DNA from: Paracoccaceae bacterium
GTDB lineage: Bacteria > Pseudomonadota > Alphaproteobacteria > Rhodobacterales > Rhodobacteraceae
NCBI GenBank assembly: GCA_003511785.1
Contig: DOIS01000340.1
Location: 1 to 5,580, forward strand
Reading direction: 5' to 3'
DNA length: 5,580 nucleotides
Every line of letters begins with the position of its first letter. Within the stretch, counting starts at the first letter, position 1. Positions 1 to 5,580 of this stretch are shown here, one piece after another. The position numbers and the translations under genes were made by a program. Under the pieces are notes generated by a model that was not told the origin of the DNA, did no database searches, and was given only the letters and a program-made list of their open reading frames with translations.

Positions 1-69
1 CGTGGGGGCGATCATCATGGCGACGAGGCAATCCTGCGGGCTGAGCATCTGCTGGTCGGTATCGGGCAC
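1..69 (-). CDS. Partial N-terminus of a divergent gene, possibly TerB-family protein
   Basis: Read on the minus strand, a GTG at 69-67 opens a frame that stays open to the left edge: MPDTDQQMLSPQDCLVAMMI and three more residues. The complement of 79-83 gives AAGGA, a reasonable Shine-Dalgarno, 9 nt before the GTG. The segment 'LSPQDCLVAMMI' resembles, from memory, the start of TerB-family (tellurite resistance-like) proteins of Rhodobacterales, which are helical cytoplasmic or membrane-associated proteins of poorly defined role. Only 23 codons are visible, so the family call is tentative. A second ATG in frame lies eight codons further in and could be the true start. Another minus-strand frame over the same bases is Arg/Ala/Ser/Pro-rich with no recognisable family and is probably a shadow. 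The gene diverges from lysK, and its upstream region is shared with that gene's promoter region. Confidence 0.45.
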   Translation of the reverse strand, partial: MPDTDQQMLSPQDCLVAMMIAPT

Positions 70-124
70 GGGCTGGCATCCTTGTAATCGTCGGAATGGG
101 GCGGTGTCGCTGCGGTGCAGATTA

Positions 125-153
125 TTGACGCCGCCCGCGCGGCACAATAGGTA
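125..153 (+). promoter_or_regulatory. Candidate sigma-70-type promoter for lysK
   Basis: TTGACG at 125-130 matches the -35 consensus at five of six positions. It is followed after 17 nt by TAGGTA at 148-153, a poor but plausible -10 for a high-GC alphaproteobacterium. Transcription would start near 160 and give a leader of about 50 nt before lysK. The same pairing, TTGAC with TAGGT 16 nt further on, recurs before the DUF4864 gene, which modestly supports both. The weak -10 keeps this uncertain. Confidence 0.35.
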
Positions 154-210
154 GCGGCGCAACGTCGCGCGGGGTGCGCGGCGGGTTTTCCTGAGAGATC
201 GAGATTTTCC

Positions 211-1785
211 ATGTCCGAGTTGCGCGACGTCGCCCTTGCCTCCAAAGCCTGGCCCTTCGAGGAAGCGCGCCGCGTGCTCAAACGCTATGAAAAGGCGCCG
301 CCGGAGAAAGGATACGTGCTGTTCGAGACCGGCTACGGGCCGAGCGGCCTGCCGCATATCGGCACCTTCGGCGAGGTGGCCCGCACCACGATGATCCGCC
401 GCGCCTTTGAGGCGATCAGCGACATTCCCACGCGGTTGATCTGTTTCTCGGACGATCTGGACGGGATGCGCAAGGTGCCGGACAACGTGCCCGACCAGGA
501 GATGCTGCGCGAGCACCTGCAAAGACCGCTGACCGACGTCCCCGACCCGTTCGGAACGCATGAGAGTTTCGGCCATCACAACAACGCGATGCTGCGGCGG
601 TTCCTCGACACGTTCGGCTTCGACTACGAGTTCATCTCGGCCACCGAGTTCTACCGCTCGGGGCAGTTCGACGAGATCCTGCTGCGTGCCGCCGAACGCT
701 ATGACGAGATCATGGCGATCATGCTGAAATCGCTGCGCGAAGAGCGCCAGCAGACCTATTCCATTTTCCTGCCGATTCATCCCGAGACGGGGCGGGTGCT
801 CTATGTTCCCATCAAGAAAGTGAATGCCAAGGACGGCACCATCACGTTCGATGATGAAAGCGGGCGCGAGTGGACGCTGCCGGTGACGGGCGGCAACGTG
901 AAATTGCAGTGGAAGCCCGATTTCGGCGCGCGCTGGGCCGCGCTGGGCGTCGATTTCGAGATGTATGGCAAGGATCACAGCACCAACACGCCGATCTATG
1001 ACGGTATCTGCCGGGTGTTGGGCGCGCGTCCGCCGGAGCATTTTACCTATGAGCTGTTCCTGGACGAAAATGGGCAGAAGATCTCGAAGTCGAGCGGCAA
1101 CGGGGTCAGCATCGACGAATGGCTGACCTATGCCAGCACCGAGAGCCTGGCCTATTTCATGTACCAGAAACCCAAGACCGCCAAGCGGATGTATTTCGAC
1201 GTGATCCCCAAGGCGGTGGACGAGTATCACCAGCAACTGCGGGCCTATCACGGGCAGGACCTGAAGGCGCAACTCAACAACCCGGTCTGGCATGTCCATG
1301 GCGGCGAGGTGCCGGTCTCGACCCTGATCGTGCCGTTCTCGATGCTGCTCAATCTCGCGTCGGTCTCGGGCGCCGAGGACAAGGAGACGCTGTGGGGCTT
1401 CATTCGCCGCTATGCGCCCGAGGCCAGCGCCGAGAGCCATCCCGACCTGGACGCGGCGGCGGGTTATGCGGTGCGCTACTTCAACGACTTCGTGAAACCG
1501 ACCCGGGCCTATCGCGCGCCGACCGAGGCCGAGCGCGCGGCGCTGGAGGAGCTGCGCGCGCAGCTTGCGGCCTATGACGGGCCGGTGGAGGACGAGGCGC
1601 TGCAATCGGTGGTCTATGCGGTGGGCCGGGATCGGTTCGACCCGCTGCGCGACTGGTTCAAGGCGCTCTACGAGGTGCTTCTGGGCGCCAGCCAGGGGCC
1701 GCGCTTCGGCGGGTTCATCGCGCTTTACGGGGTCGATAAGACCGTGGCGCTGATCGACAAGGCGCTGGCCGGCGAGTTGGCGTGA
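211..1785 (+). CDS. lysK: Lysine--tRNA ligase, class I
   Basis: This 524-residue protein activates lysine with ATP and attaches it to tRNA-Lys in the cytoplasm. It belongs to the class I LysRS family, the type used by archaea, spirochaetes and many alphaproteobacteria, and is unrelated in fold to the class II LysS of most bacteria. The Rossmann catalytic domain shows the HIGH-type motif P44-SGLPHIGT (H49-T52) in an early strand-loop, and the KMSKS-type loop KISKS at 290-294, followed by S295-GNG. G253-KDHSTN lies in the conserved active-site core. The C-terminal third (about 340-524) is the helical anticodon-binding region. The length is normal for the family and there is no disruption. The ATG at 211 begins the expected 'MSELRDVALASKAWPFEEAR' end; its ribosome site is weak (GAGAGATCGAG, about 7 nt upstream). 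It has its own candidate promoter and is followed by a strong hairpin, so it is probably transcribed alone. Confidence 0.96.
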   Translation: MSELRDVALASKAWPFEEARRVLKRYEKAPPEKGYVLFETGYGPSGLPHIGTFGEVARTTMIRRAFEAISDIPTRLICFSDDLDGMRKVPDNVPDQEMLREHLQRPLTDVPDPFGTHESFGHHNNAMLRRFLDTFGFDYEFISATEFYRSGQFDEILLRAAERYDEIMAIMLKSLREERQQTYSIFLPIHPETGRVLYVPIKKVNAKDGTITFDDESGREWTLPVTGGNVKLQWKPDFGARWAALGVDFEMYGKDHSTNTPIYDGICRVLGARPPEHFTYELFLDENGQKISKSSGNGVSIDEWLTYASTESLAYFMYQKPKTAKRMYFDVIPKAVDEYHQQLRAYHGQDLKAQLNNPVWHVHGGEVPVSTLIVPFSMLLNLASVSGAEDKETLWGFIRRYAPEASAESHPDLDAAAGYAVRYFNDFVKPTRAYRAPTEAERAALEELRAQLAAYDGPVEDEALQSVVYAVGRDRFDPLRDWFKALYEVLLGASQGPRFGGFIALYGVDKTVALIDKALAGELA

Positions 1786-1803
1786 GGCGTTTGGACATCT
1801 TCG

Positions 1804-1830
1804 GTAGGGTGGGTTGAAAACCCACCCTAC
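1804..1830. terminator. Perfect 12-bp inverted repeat after lysK (terminator or REP-like palindrome)
   Basis: GTAGGGTGGGTT (1804-1815) and AACCCACCCTAC (1819-1830) are exact reverse complements around a 3-nt loop (or 11 bp with loop TGAAA). The repeat starts 18 nt after the lysK stop. No T-run follows on the plus strand, so a classical intrinsic terminator is not seen; termination could be factor-dependent. A GTAGGGTGGG...CCCACCCTAC palindrome also resembles dispersed REP-like repeats known from many proteobacterial intergenic regions. Both readings are compatible. Confidence 0.6.
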
Positions 1831-1881
1831 GCGGAGAACGGCGCGATTGCCCTGGCGGCTTGCACGTGCTTGACTGTTCGC

Positions 1882-2607
1882 ATGACCCTCTACGAGCCGT
1901 TGAACACGCTCAAGCCGGTGGCACCGCACATCTGGTTGATCGACGGGCCGTCGATCCGGTTCTACGGGCTGCCCTTCTCGACGCGGGCGACCGTCGTGCG
2001 GCTCGGCTCGGGCGAGCTGTGGGTGCATTCGCCGACGAAGCTCACCACCGGTCTTGCAAGCGAGTTAAAAGGGCTCGGGCCGGTTGCCCATCTCGTCGCG
2101 CCGAACTGGATACATTATGCCCACGTGGCCGAATGGCAGGAGGCGTTTCCCGACGCGATCTCCTGGGCCGCGCCGGGGGCGGCCGAGCGGGCCGCCTCGA
2201 AGGGCATGGCGTTGCACTTCGACCGTGACCTGGGGCCGGAGGCGGAGGCGCCCTGGGAAGGTGAGATCGACCAGATGATCGTCGAGGGCAGTCGGGTGCA
2301 CCGCGAGGCGGTCTTCTTTCATCCTGCGTCGCGGACGTTGATCCTGACCGACCTGATCGAGAATTTCGAGCCGGGGAAGATGCCGTGGTATCTGCGCCCC
2401 TTGCTGCGGTTGGGGGGCGTGATGGACCCGGACGGCAAGATGCCGCGCGACATGCGGGCGAGTTTCCTGGGCCACCGCGACCGATTGCGCGCCGCTGTGG
2501 AACGCATGATTGCCTGGCAGCCGGAGCGGGTGATCCTGGCGCATGGGCGCTGGTACCGGGAGAACGGTGTGGCCGAACTGCGCCGCGCCTTCCGCTTCGT
2601 GCTGTAG
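1882..2607 (+). CDS. DUF4336 domain-containing protein, metallo-beta-lactamase-like
   Basis: This 241-residue cytoplasmic protein has no signal peptide or membrane segment. It matches the DUF4336 pattern: an N-terminal 'PLNTLKPVAPHIWLIDGP', the segment A73-PNWIHYAHVAEW and an A97-PG a few residues later, then I154-LTDLIENF and a C-terminal A220-HGRW. The order of these elements resembles the metallo-beta-lactamase fold, but the HxHxDH zinc motif is replaced by N75, H78 and H81. D157 and H221 sit where later metal ligands would fall. Whether it binds metal or has any activity is unknown, and no substrate can be named. I chose ATG 1882 because the protein then begins MTLYEPLNTLKP, as I remember for the family; a TTG at 1870 would add four residues. 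Neither has a clear Shine-Dalgarno. It lies 96 nt after lysK, beyond the palindrome, and no convincing promoter is visible for it. Confidence 0.85.
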   Translation: MTLYEPLNTLKPVAPHIWLIDGPSIRFYGLPFSTRATVVRLGSGELWVHSPTKLTTGLASELKGLGPVAHLVAPNWIHYAHVAEWQEAFPDAISWAAPGAAERAASKGMALHFDRDLGPEAEAPWEGEIDQMIVEGSRVHREAVFFHPASRTLILTDLIENFEPGKMPWYLRPLLRLGGVMDPDGKMPRDMRASFLGHRDRLRAAVERMIAWQPERVILAHGRWYRENGVAELRRAFRFVL

Positions 2608-2614
2608 CCGAGGT

Positions 2615-2642
2615 TTGACCGGGCAGGCGGGCGGGCTAGGTG
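2615..2642 (+). promoter_or_regulatory. Candidate promoter for the DUF4864 gene
   Basis: TTGACC (2615-2620) is followed after 16 nt by TAGGTG (2637-2642), starting 7 nt after the upstream stop codon. The -35 is good and the -10 weak. Its layout closely resembles the candidate before lysK. Transcription would start about 20 nt before the ATG of the DUF4864 gene, just upstream of its ribosome site. Confidence 0.35.
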
Positions 2643-2655
2643 ACTTTGCGTCAAC

Positions 2656-2662
2656 AGGAGGG
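2656..2662 (+). promoter_or_regulatory. Strong ribosome binding site fixing the DUF4864 start
   Basis: AGGAGGG lies 6 nt before ATG 2669. It is the best Shine-Dalgarno in the window, and it decides the start against an in-frame ATG at 2543 that would overlap the preceding gene by 65 nt and place 42 unrelated residues before the signal peptide. Confidence 0.85.
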
Positions 2663-2668
2663 TCCGCC

Positions 2669-3073
2669 ATGCTGAAATGGATGTTGTCCGGGGCGCTGGG
2701 GCTGATGCTCATGGCCGGTTCCGCGCTTGCGCAGGAGCGCGAGATCGAAGAGGTGATTGGCGCGCAGATCGAGGCGTTCCGCACCGAGGACGTGGGTCGC
2801 GCCTTCGGCTATGCCAGCCCGACGATCAAGCGACTGTTCGGCACGCCGGGCAATTTCGGGCGGATGGTCGAGCAGGGTTATCCGATGGTCTGGCGCCCGG
2901 ACGAGATTTGCTTTCTGGACCTGCGCGAGGTGGCGGGCAACCTTTGGCAGCGGGTGCAGATCCGCGACCGCAAGGGGCGCGTGCATGTCCTGGACTACCA
3001 GATGGTCGAGACGGAAAACGGCTGGAAGATCAACGGCGTGCAGATCCTGCGCGCGCCGGGTGTTGCGGCCTGA
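2669..3073 (+). CDS. Secreted DUF4864 domain-containing protein
   Basis: The product has 134 residues. It begins with a typical Sec signal peptide: MLKWML, a hydrophobic core (GALGLMLMAG) and an ALA cleavage site after residue 21, giving a mature protein of about 113 residues in the periplasm. There is no lipobox cysteine. The mature part ('REIEEVIGAQIEAFRTEDVG', then a FGTPGNFGRMVEQGYPMVW segment and a closing ENGWKINGVQIL strand) matches DUF4864 as I know it, with an NTF2/SnoaL-like cone fold architecture: long N-terminal helices followed by a curved sheet. No catalytic residues can be assigned and the function is unknown. It lies 61 nt after the DUF4336 stop and may be transcribed from its own promoter or with that gene. 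The following gene starts 121 nt downstream without an obvious intervening terminator, so read-through into it is possible. Confidence 0.88.
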   Translation: MLKWMLSGALGLMLMAGSALAQEREIEEVIGAQIEAFRTEDVGRAFGYASPTIKRLFGTPGNFGRMVEQGYPMVWRPDEICFLDLREVAGNLWQRVQIRDRKGRVHVLDYQMVETENGWKINGVQILRAPGVAA

Positions 3074-3113
3074 GCCGGGGCTGCGTCACGGTGGTGCGAG
3101 GCCCGGTTAACCC

Positions 3114-3141
3114 CTGAGAGCTATCCCTTTTCGCATAGAAC
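3114..3141 (+). promoter_or_regulatory. Weak candidate promoter for the spike-like gene
   Basis: CTGAGA (3114-3119) and TAGAAC (3136-3141), spaced by 16 nt, each match four of six consensus positions. If used, transcription would start near 3148, giving a leader of about 47 nt. Such a transcript would lack the left arm of the inverted repeat at 3123-3190. The match quality is modest, and other sigma factors or activators cannot be judged. Confidence 0.3.
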
Positions 3142-3190
3142 CGAGCCCGTCCGTGCGGCAGGGCGGCGGCTGGCGAATTGCGAAAGGGAT
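3123..3190 (+). promoter_or_regulatory. Leader inverted repeat that can sequester the ribosome site of the spike-like gene
   Basis: ATCCCTTTTCGCA (3123-3135) pairs with TGCGAAAGGGAT (3179-3190): eight base pairs, one bulged T (3131) and four more pairs, with a 43-nt loop. The right arm contains AAGGG (3184-3188), the only plausible Shine-Dalgarno for ATG 3195, 6 nt away. Folding of a transcript that includes both arms would hide it. The pairing is read directly from sequence; a regulatory role is inference. Confidence 0.45.
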
Positions 3191-3194
3191 GCGG

Positions 3195-5480
3195 ATGAAC
3201 AAGGCAATCACCGATGGCGTGCTGTTCATGCCCCCGGCCTTCGAGGCGGGGCTGGATCAATGGTCGAGCGGCACCGGCCGGCCCGGCTCGGATACCTATG
3301 ACGGCGCGGTGAACGCGGCGCTGGTCCCGGCGGACCAGGATTTCGGCGGCTGCCTGGAATTGCAGAAGGTCGAGGGCACGCAGCGGCTGCGCTACATGGG
3401 CGAAACGCCGATCCTGCCGGGCTGCTACCTGCGCGTGACCGCGCGGGTGAAGGCCGTGAGCGGCAACCTGCCGGACGTGCGCATCGCGGCCTGGGCCGGG
3501 ACCGGCGGGGGCAGTCACCTGGGCGGCGTGGTCGAGACCGGGCCGCAGCTCGGGCTGACGCAATACGGGCAGGTGGTCGAGGTGAGCGCCATCGTGGGCA
3601 CCGGCACCCGGCCGGGCGTGAACATGCCCTGGGGGCCGCAGGCGGTTTTCGGGCATTTCGGGCTGGACCTGACCGGGCCCAACGGCGGCGTGGTGCGGAT
3701 CGACGACCTGGTGATCGAGGACGTGACCCGCGTCTTCCTGCGCGACATGCTGAGCCTGGTGGACGTGCGCGATTACGGCGCGGTGGGCGACGGGATCACC
3801 GATGACAGCGCGGCCTTCGAGGCGGCGGATGCGGCGGCGGACGGGCGCGAGGTGCTGGTGCCGGAGGGGGTCTATCATTTGGGCGAGACCGTGAGCATCA
3901 ATTCGGCGGTCCGCTTCGAAGGGCGCGTGACCATGCCGACCGACAAGATGCTGCTTCTGCCCAAGCGGTTCGACTACCCGGCCTATGCCGAGGCCTTCGG
4001 CGACGAGGAACTGGCCCTGCGCAAGGCGTTCCAGGCGCTGCTCAACAATTCGGACCACGACTCGCTGGATCTGGGCGGGCGCAAGATCACCGTCAGCGCG
4101 CCGCTGGACATGCAGGCGGCTGTGCCCAACAAGGCGAGCTATTCCACGCGGCGCGTGATCCGCAACGGCCAGATCGAGGCCGCCTCGGGCGGCGACTGGG
4201 CCACCGAGACCCGCACCTCGCAGGCGCGATACAGCACCTCGGCCACGCGCAAGCTGACCGATGTGGCCAATATCGCCAACATCCCGGTGGGCGCGCTGGT
4301 GGAGGGCAACGGCGTGGGGCGCGAGATCTATGTCCGCTCGAAGAACGTAGCGGCTGGCGAGCTTACCCTGAGCGCGCCGCTTTACGATGCGGCGGGCACC
4401 CAAAACTACACGTTTCGCAGCTTCAAGTACCTGATGGACTTTGCCGGGTTCAGCAAGCTGTCGAAATTCGTGCTGTCCGACATCGAGTTCCAGTGCAACG
4501 GCGAGTGCAGCGCCATCCGCCTGGCGCCCACGGGGCTGGCCTTTCACCTGCGGGACTGCTTCGTCTCGCGCCCGCGCGATCGCGGCGTGACCTCGATCGG
4601 GAACGGCTGCCAGGGGATGCTGATCGACCGGTGTCAGTTTCTGTCCAACGAGGATGCCGAGGATGTGCCCGACCGGGTCTCGGTGGCGATCAACGCGAAT
4701 TCGAACGACATCAAGCTGCGCGACAACCGCGCCACGAAGTTCCGGCATTTTGCGTTGCTGGCAGGGGCGAACAACATCGTCACGGGCAATCATTTCTTCC
4801 AGGGCGATTCGGTGCCGAACGGCGTGCGCTCGGCCGGGCTGGTCCTGGCCAACGATCACACCAGCACCATCGTCAGCGGCAATTACGTGGACAATTGCTT
4901 CATCGAGTGGACCAACGAGCAGGACCCGACACCCGCCTTCTCGGCCGGTTACAGTTTCAGCGCGCTGAGCATCAGCGACAACGTGTTCCTGTCGGGAGAT
5001 GTGGCGCCCTGGTTCAGCTATATCGTGGTCAAGCCGCATGGCGAGGGGCATTTCCTGAACGGTGTCACCATCTCGGGCAACCGGTTCCGCACCCTCAACG
5101 GCTCGATCGACCGGGCCGAGCGGGTGGATACGAGCTTTGCCGATCTCAACTATGGGCGGACCAAGAACGTGACCGTGGCGGGCAATTCGTTTCACGGTGT
5201 GGACAAGCAGGTGGCCAACCCGCTGAGGGTCTATCACGATCAGGCCAGTCCGGCCGAGAGCTGGACCGTGCAGGCCAATGGCGGGCTGCCGTTCGGGGCA
5301 TGGGCGCGAGCCATCGATTCGGTCGTGGCCCGGGGTAAGATCCGCAACGCGGCCTCGGTGGTGCGTCACAGCGCTCCCTATGCCCGGCTCGAGGAGGGGC
5401 CGGATCGGGACCGCGTGATCCTGGTCTGGGACGAGGCGATGCGCGGCGAGGTGATCGCCACGATCCGCATCGACCTGTGA
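3195..5480 (+). CDS. ghsB: Beta-helix spike protein with pectate-lyase-3-type domain, probable GTA head spike GhsB homologue
   Basis: The product is a 761-residue protein without signal peptide or membrane segment. Residues about 10-177 look like a jelly-roll carbohydrate-binding domain (MPPAFEAGLDQWSSG early, ending in G-VVRIDDLVIEDV). V191-RDYGAVGDGITDD is the typical opening of a pectate_lyase_3 right-handed beta-helix. Rungs of the form (V/I)xxN recur with first residues at 529, 560, 593, 626 and 661, and about 356-406 looks like an inserted phage-structural-type module. Residues about 700-761 form a compact C-terminal end. Polygalacturonase (GH28) catalytic motifs are not apparent, so binding rather than hydrolysis is plausible. 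From memory, proteins starting MNKAITDG-FMPPAF are conserved in Rhodobacterales and include GhsB (rcc01080), a Rhodobacter capsulatus GTA head spike that binds the recipient capsule. I cannot verify this by alignment; a prophage tail spike is the alternative. ATG 3195 is preferred over in-frame ATG 3189 and GTG 3153 because of the ribosome site AAGGG at 3184-3188. Confidence 0.75.
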   Translation: MNKAITDGVLFMPPAFEAGLDQWSSGTGRPGSDTYDGAVNAALVPADQDFGGCLELQKVEGTQRLRYMGETPILPGCYLRVTARVKAVSGNLPDVRIAAWAGTGGGSHLGGVVETGPQLGLTQYGQVVEVSAIVGTGTRPGVNMPWGPQAVFGHFGLDLTGPNGGVVRIDDLVIEDVTRVFLRDMLSLVDVRDYGAVGDGITDDSAAFEAADAAADGREVLVPEGVYHLGETVSINSAVRFEGRVTMPTDKMLLLPKRFDYPAYAEAFGDEELALRKAFQALLNNSDHDSLDLGGRKITVSAPLDMQAAVPNKASYSTRRVIRNGQIEAASGGDWATETRTSQARYSTSATRKLTDVANIANIPVGALVEGNGVGREIYVRSKNVAAGELTLSAPLYDAAGTQNYTFRSFKYLMDFAGFSKLSKFVLSDIEFQCNGECSAIRLAPTGLAFHLRDCFVSRPRDRGVTSIGNGCQGMLIDRCQFLSNEDAEDVPDRVSVAINANSNDIKLRDNRATKFRHFALLAGANNIVTGNHFFQGDSVPNGVRSAGLVLANDHTSTIVSGNYVDNCFIEWTNEQDPTPAFSAGYSFSALSISDNVFLSGDVAPWFSYIVVKPHGEGHFLNGVTISGNRFRTLNGSIDRAERVDTSFADLNYGRTKNVTVAGNSFHGVDKQVANPLRVYHDQASPAESWTVQANGGLPFGAWARAIDSVVARGKIRNAASVVRHSAPYARLEEGPDRDRVILVWDEAMRGEVIATIRIDL

Positions 5481-5528
5481 GCGGACCGGCAGGCCGCCGC
5501 CCGTGACGGAGGGGGCGCGGTCTGACCG

Positions 5529-5566
5529 GGCCCGCGCGCTCGGGGCCTGTCCCCTTGGCGCGGGCC
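5529..5566 (+). terminator. GC-rich nested hairpin, possible terminator of the spike-like gene
   Basis: GGCCCGCGC (5529-5537) and GCGCGGGCC (5558-5566) form a perfect 9-bp stem. Inside it, GGGG (5542-5545) can pair with CCCC (5551-5554) around a 5-nt loop. It begins 48 nt after the stop codon. No T-run follows; the sequence continues GC-rich to the window edge, so termination, if any, would not be of the simple intrinsic type. The very high local GC content makes chance pairing more likely. Confidence 0.35.
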
Positions 5567-5580
5567 GGGGCGGGGCCGGA

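Noticed and set aside
15..281. Minus-strand open frame of 88 codons overlapping the lysK start
   Set aside because: The product is Arg/Ala/Ser-rich without family resemblance, and it overlaps the more credible TerB-like frame and the first 71 bases of lysK.
2065..2784. Antisense open frame of 239 codons across the DUF4336/DUF4864 junction
   Set aside because: It runs across two well-supported genes and their gap, has a low-complexity Arg/Pro/His-rich product and is explained by codon bias on the other strand.
3107..3121. TTAA followed 7 nt later by GAGC, considered as a CtrA site (TTAA-N7-TTAA), since GTA genes are CtrA-controlled
   Set aside because: Only one half-site matches; the second shows no TTAA similarity. 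TTAA alone is too short to support a claim.
3153..3194. Upstream GTG start (3153) adding 14 residues to the spike-like protein
   Set aside because: It has no ribosome binding site of its own, and the ribosome site AAGGG lies inside the extension at the right distance for ATG 3195, where the conserved-looking MNKAITDG begins.
3030..5369. Antisense open frame of 779 codons covering nearly the whole spike-like gene
   Set aside because: Its product is dominated by Arg, His, Pro, Ala and Gly with no recognisable domain, while the plus strand encodes a clear jelly-roll and beta-helix protein. High GC at third codon positions removes stops from the opposite strand; this is a shadow.
3195..5480. Annotation as an active GH28 polygalacturonase or a secreted pectate lyase
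   Set aside because: There is no signal peptide, and the GH28 catalytic signatures (NTD, DD, GHG, RIK in order) are not seen. Only the beta-helix opening motif is shared.
1..5580. CRISPR array, tRNA, rRNA, insertion sequence or attachment site
   Set aside because: No regularly spaced direct repeats, tRNA cloverleaf, rRNA-like sequence, transposase or flanking direct repeats were found on either strand.

Overview
The window is GC-rich and densely packed, and it reads as chromosomal DNA of an alphaproteobacterium, most likely Rhodobacterales (Roseobacter/Rhodobacter type). Three things point there: a class I (archaeal-type) lysyl-tRNA synthetase, the small families DUF4336 and DUF4864, and a large beta-helix protein of a type I associate with gene transfer agent (GTA) head spikes in this order. 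All assignments come from reading the sequence; no database search was possible.

Layout. Bases 1-69 (minus strand) appear to hold the first 23 codons of a gene that runs off the left edge, possibly TerB-like. A divergent intergenic region (70-210) carries a candidate promoter for lysK (211-1785, plus), a complete class I lysyl-tRNA synthetase. The gap after lysK holds a perfect 12-bp inverted repeat (1804-1830), which is a factor-dependent terminator or a dispersed REP-like palindrome. A DUF4336 protein follows (1882-2607), with a degenerate metallo-beta-lactamase-like motif set. Next is a small secreted DUF4864 protein (2669-3073) with a clear signal peptide, a strong Shine-Dalgarno site and its own candidate promoter. 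The last gene (3195-5480) encodes a 761-residue protein with an N-terminal jelly-roll-like domain, a pectate-lyase-3-type start to a right-handed beta-helix, an embedded phage-type insertion and a short C-terminal domain. I judge it a probable homologue of the GTA head spike GhsB. A GC-rich nested hairpin (5529-5566) follows it.

How the parts relate. All four complete genes lie on the plus strand but do not look like one functional operon. lysK is housekeeping, the DUF4336 and DUF4864 genes are conserved genes of unknown role, and the spike-like gene sits alone with no other phage or GTA gene visible. That fits the known dispersal of GTA accessory genes outside the main structural cluster. 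The most interesting signals are the spike-like gene itself and an inverted repeat in its leader whose 3' arm covers its ribosome binding site. That arrangement could keep the gene silent in read-through transcripts while a downstream-initiated transcript would be translated.
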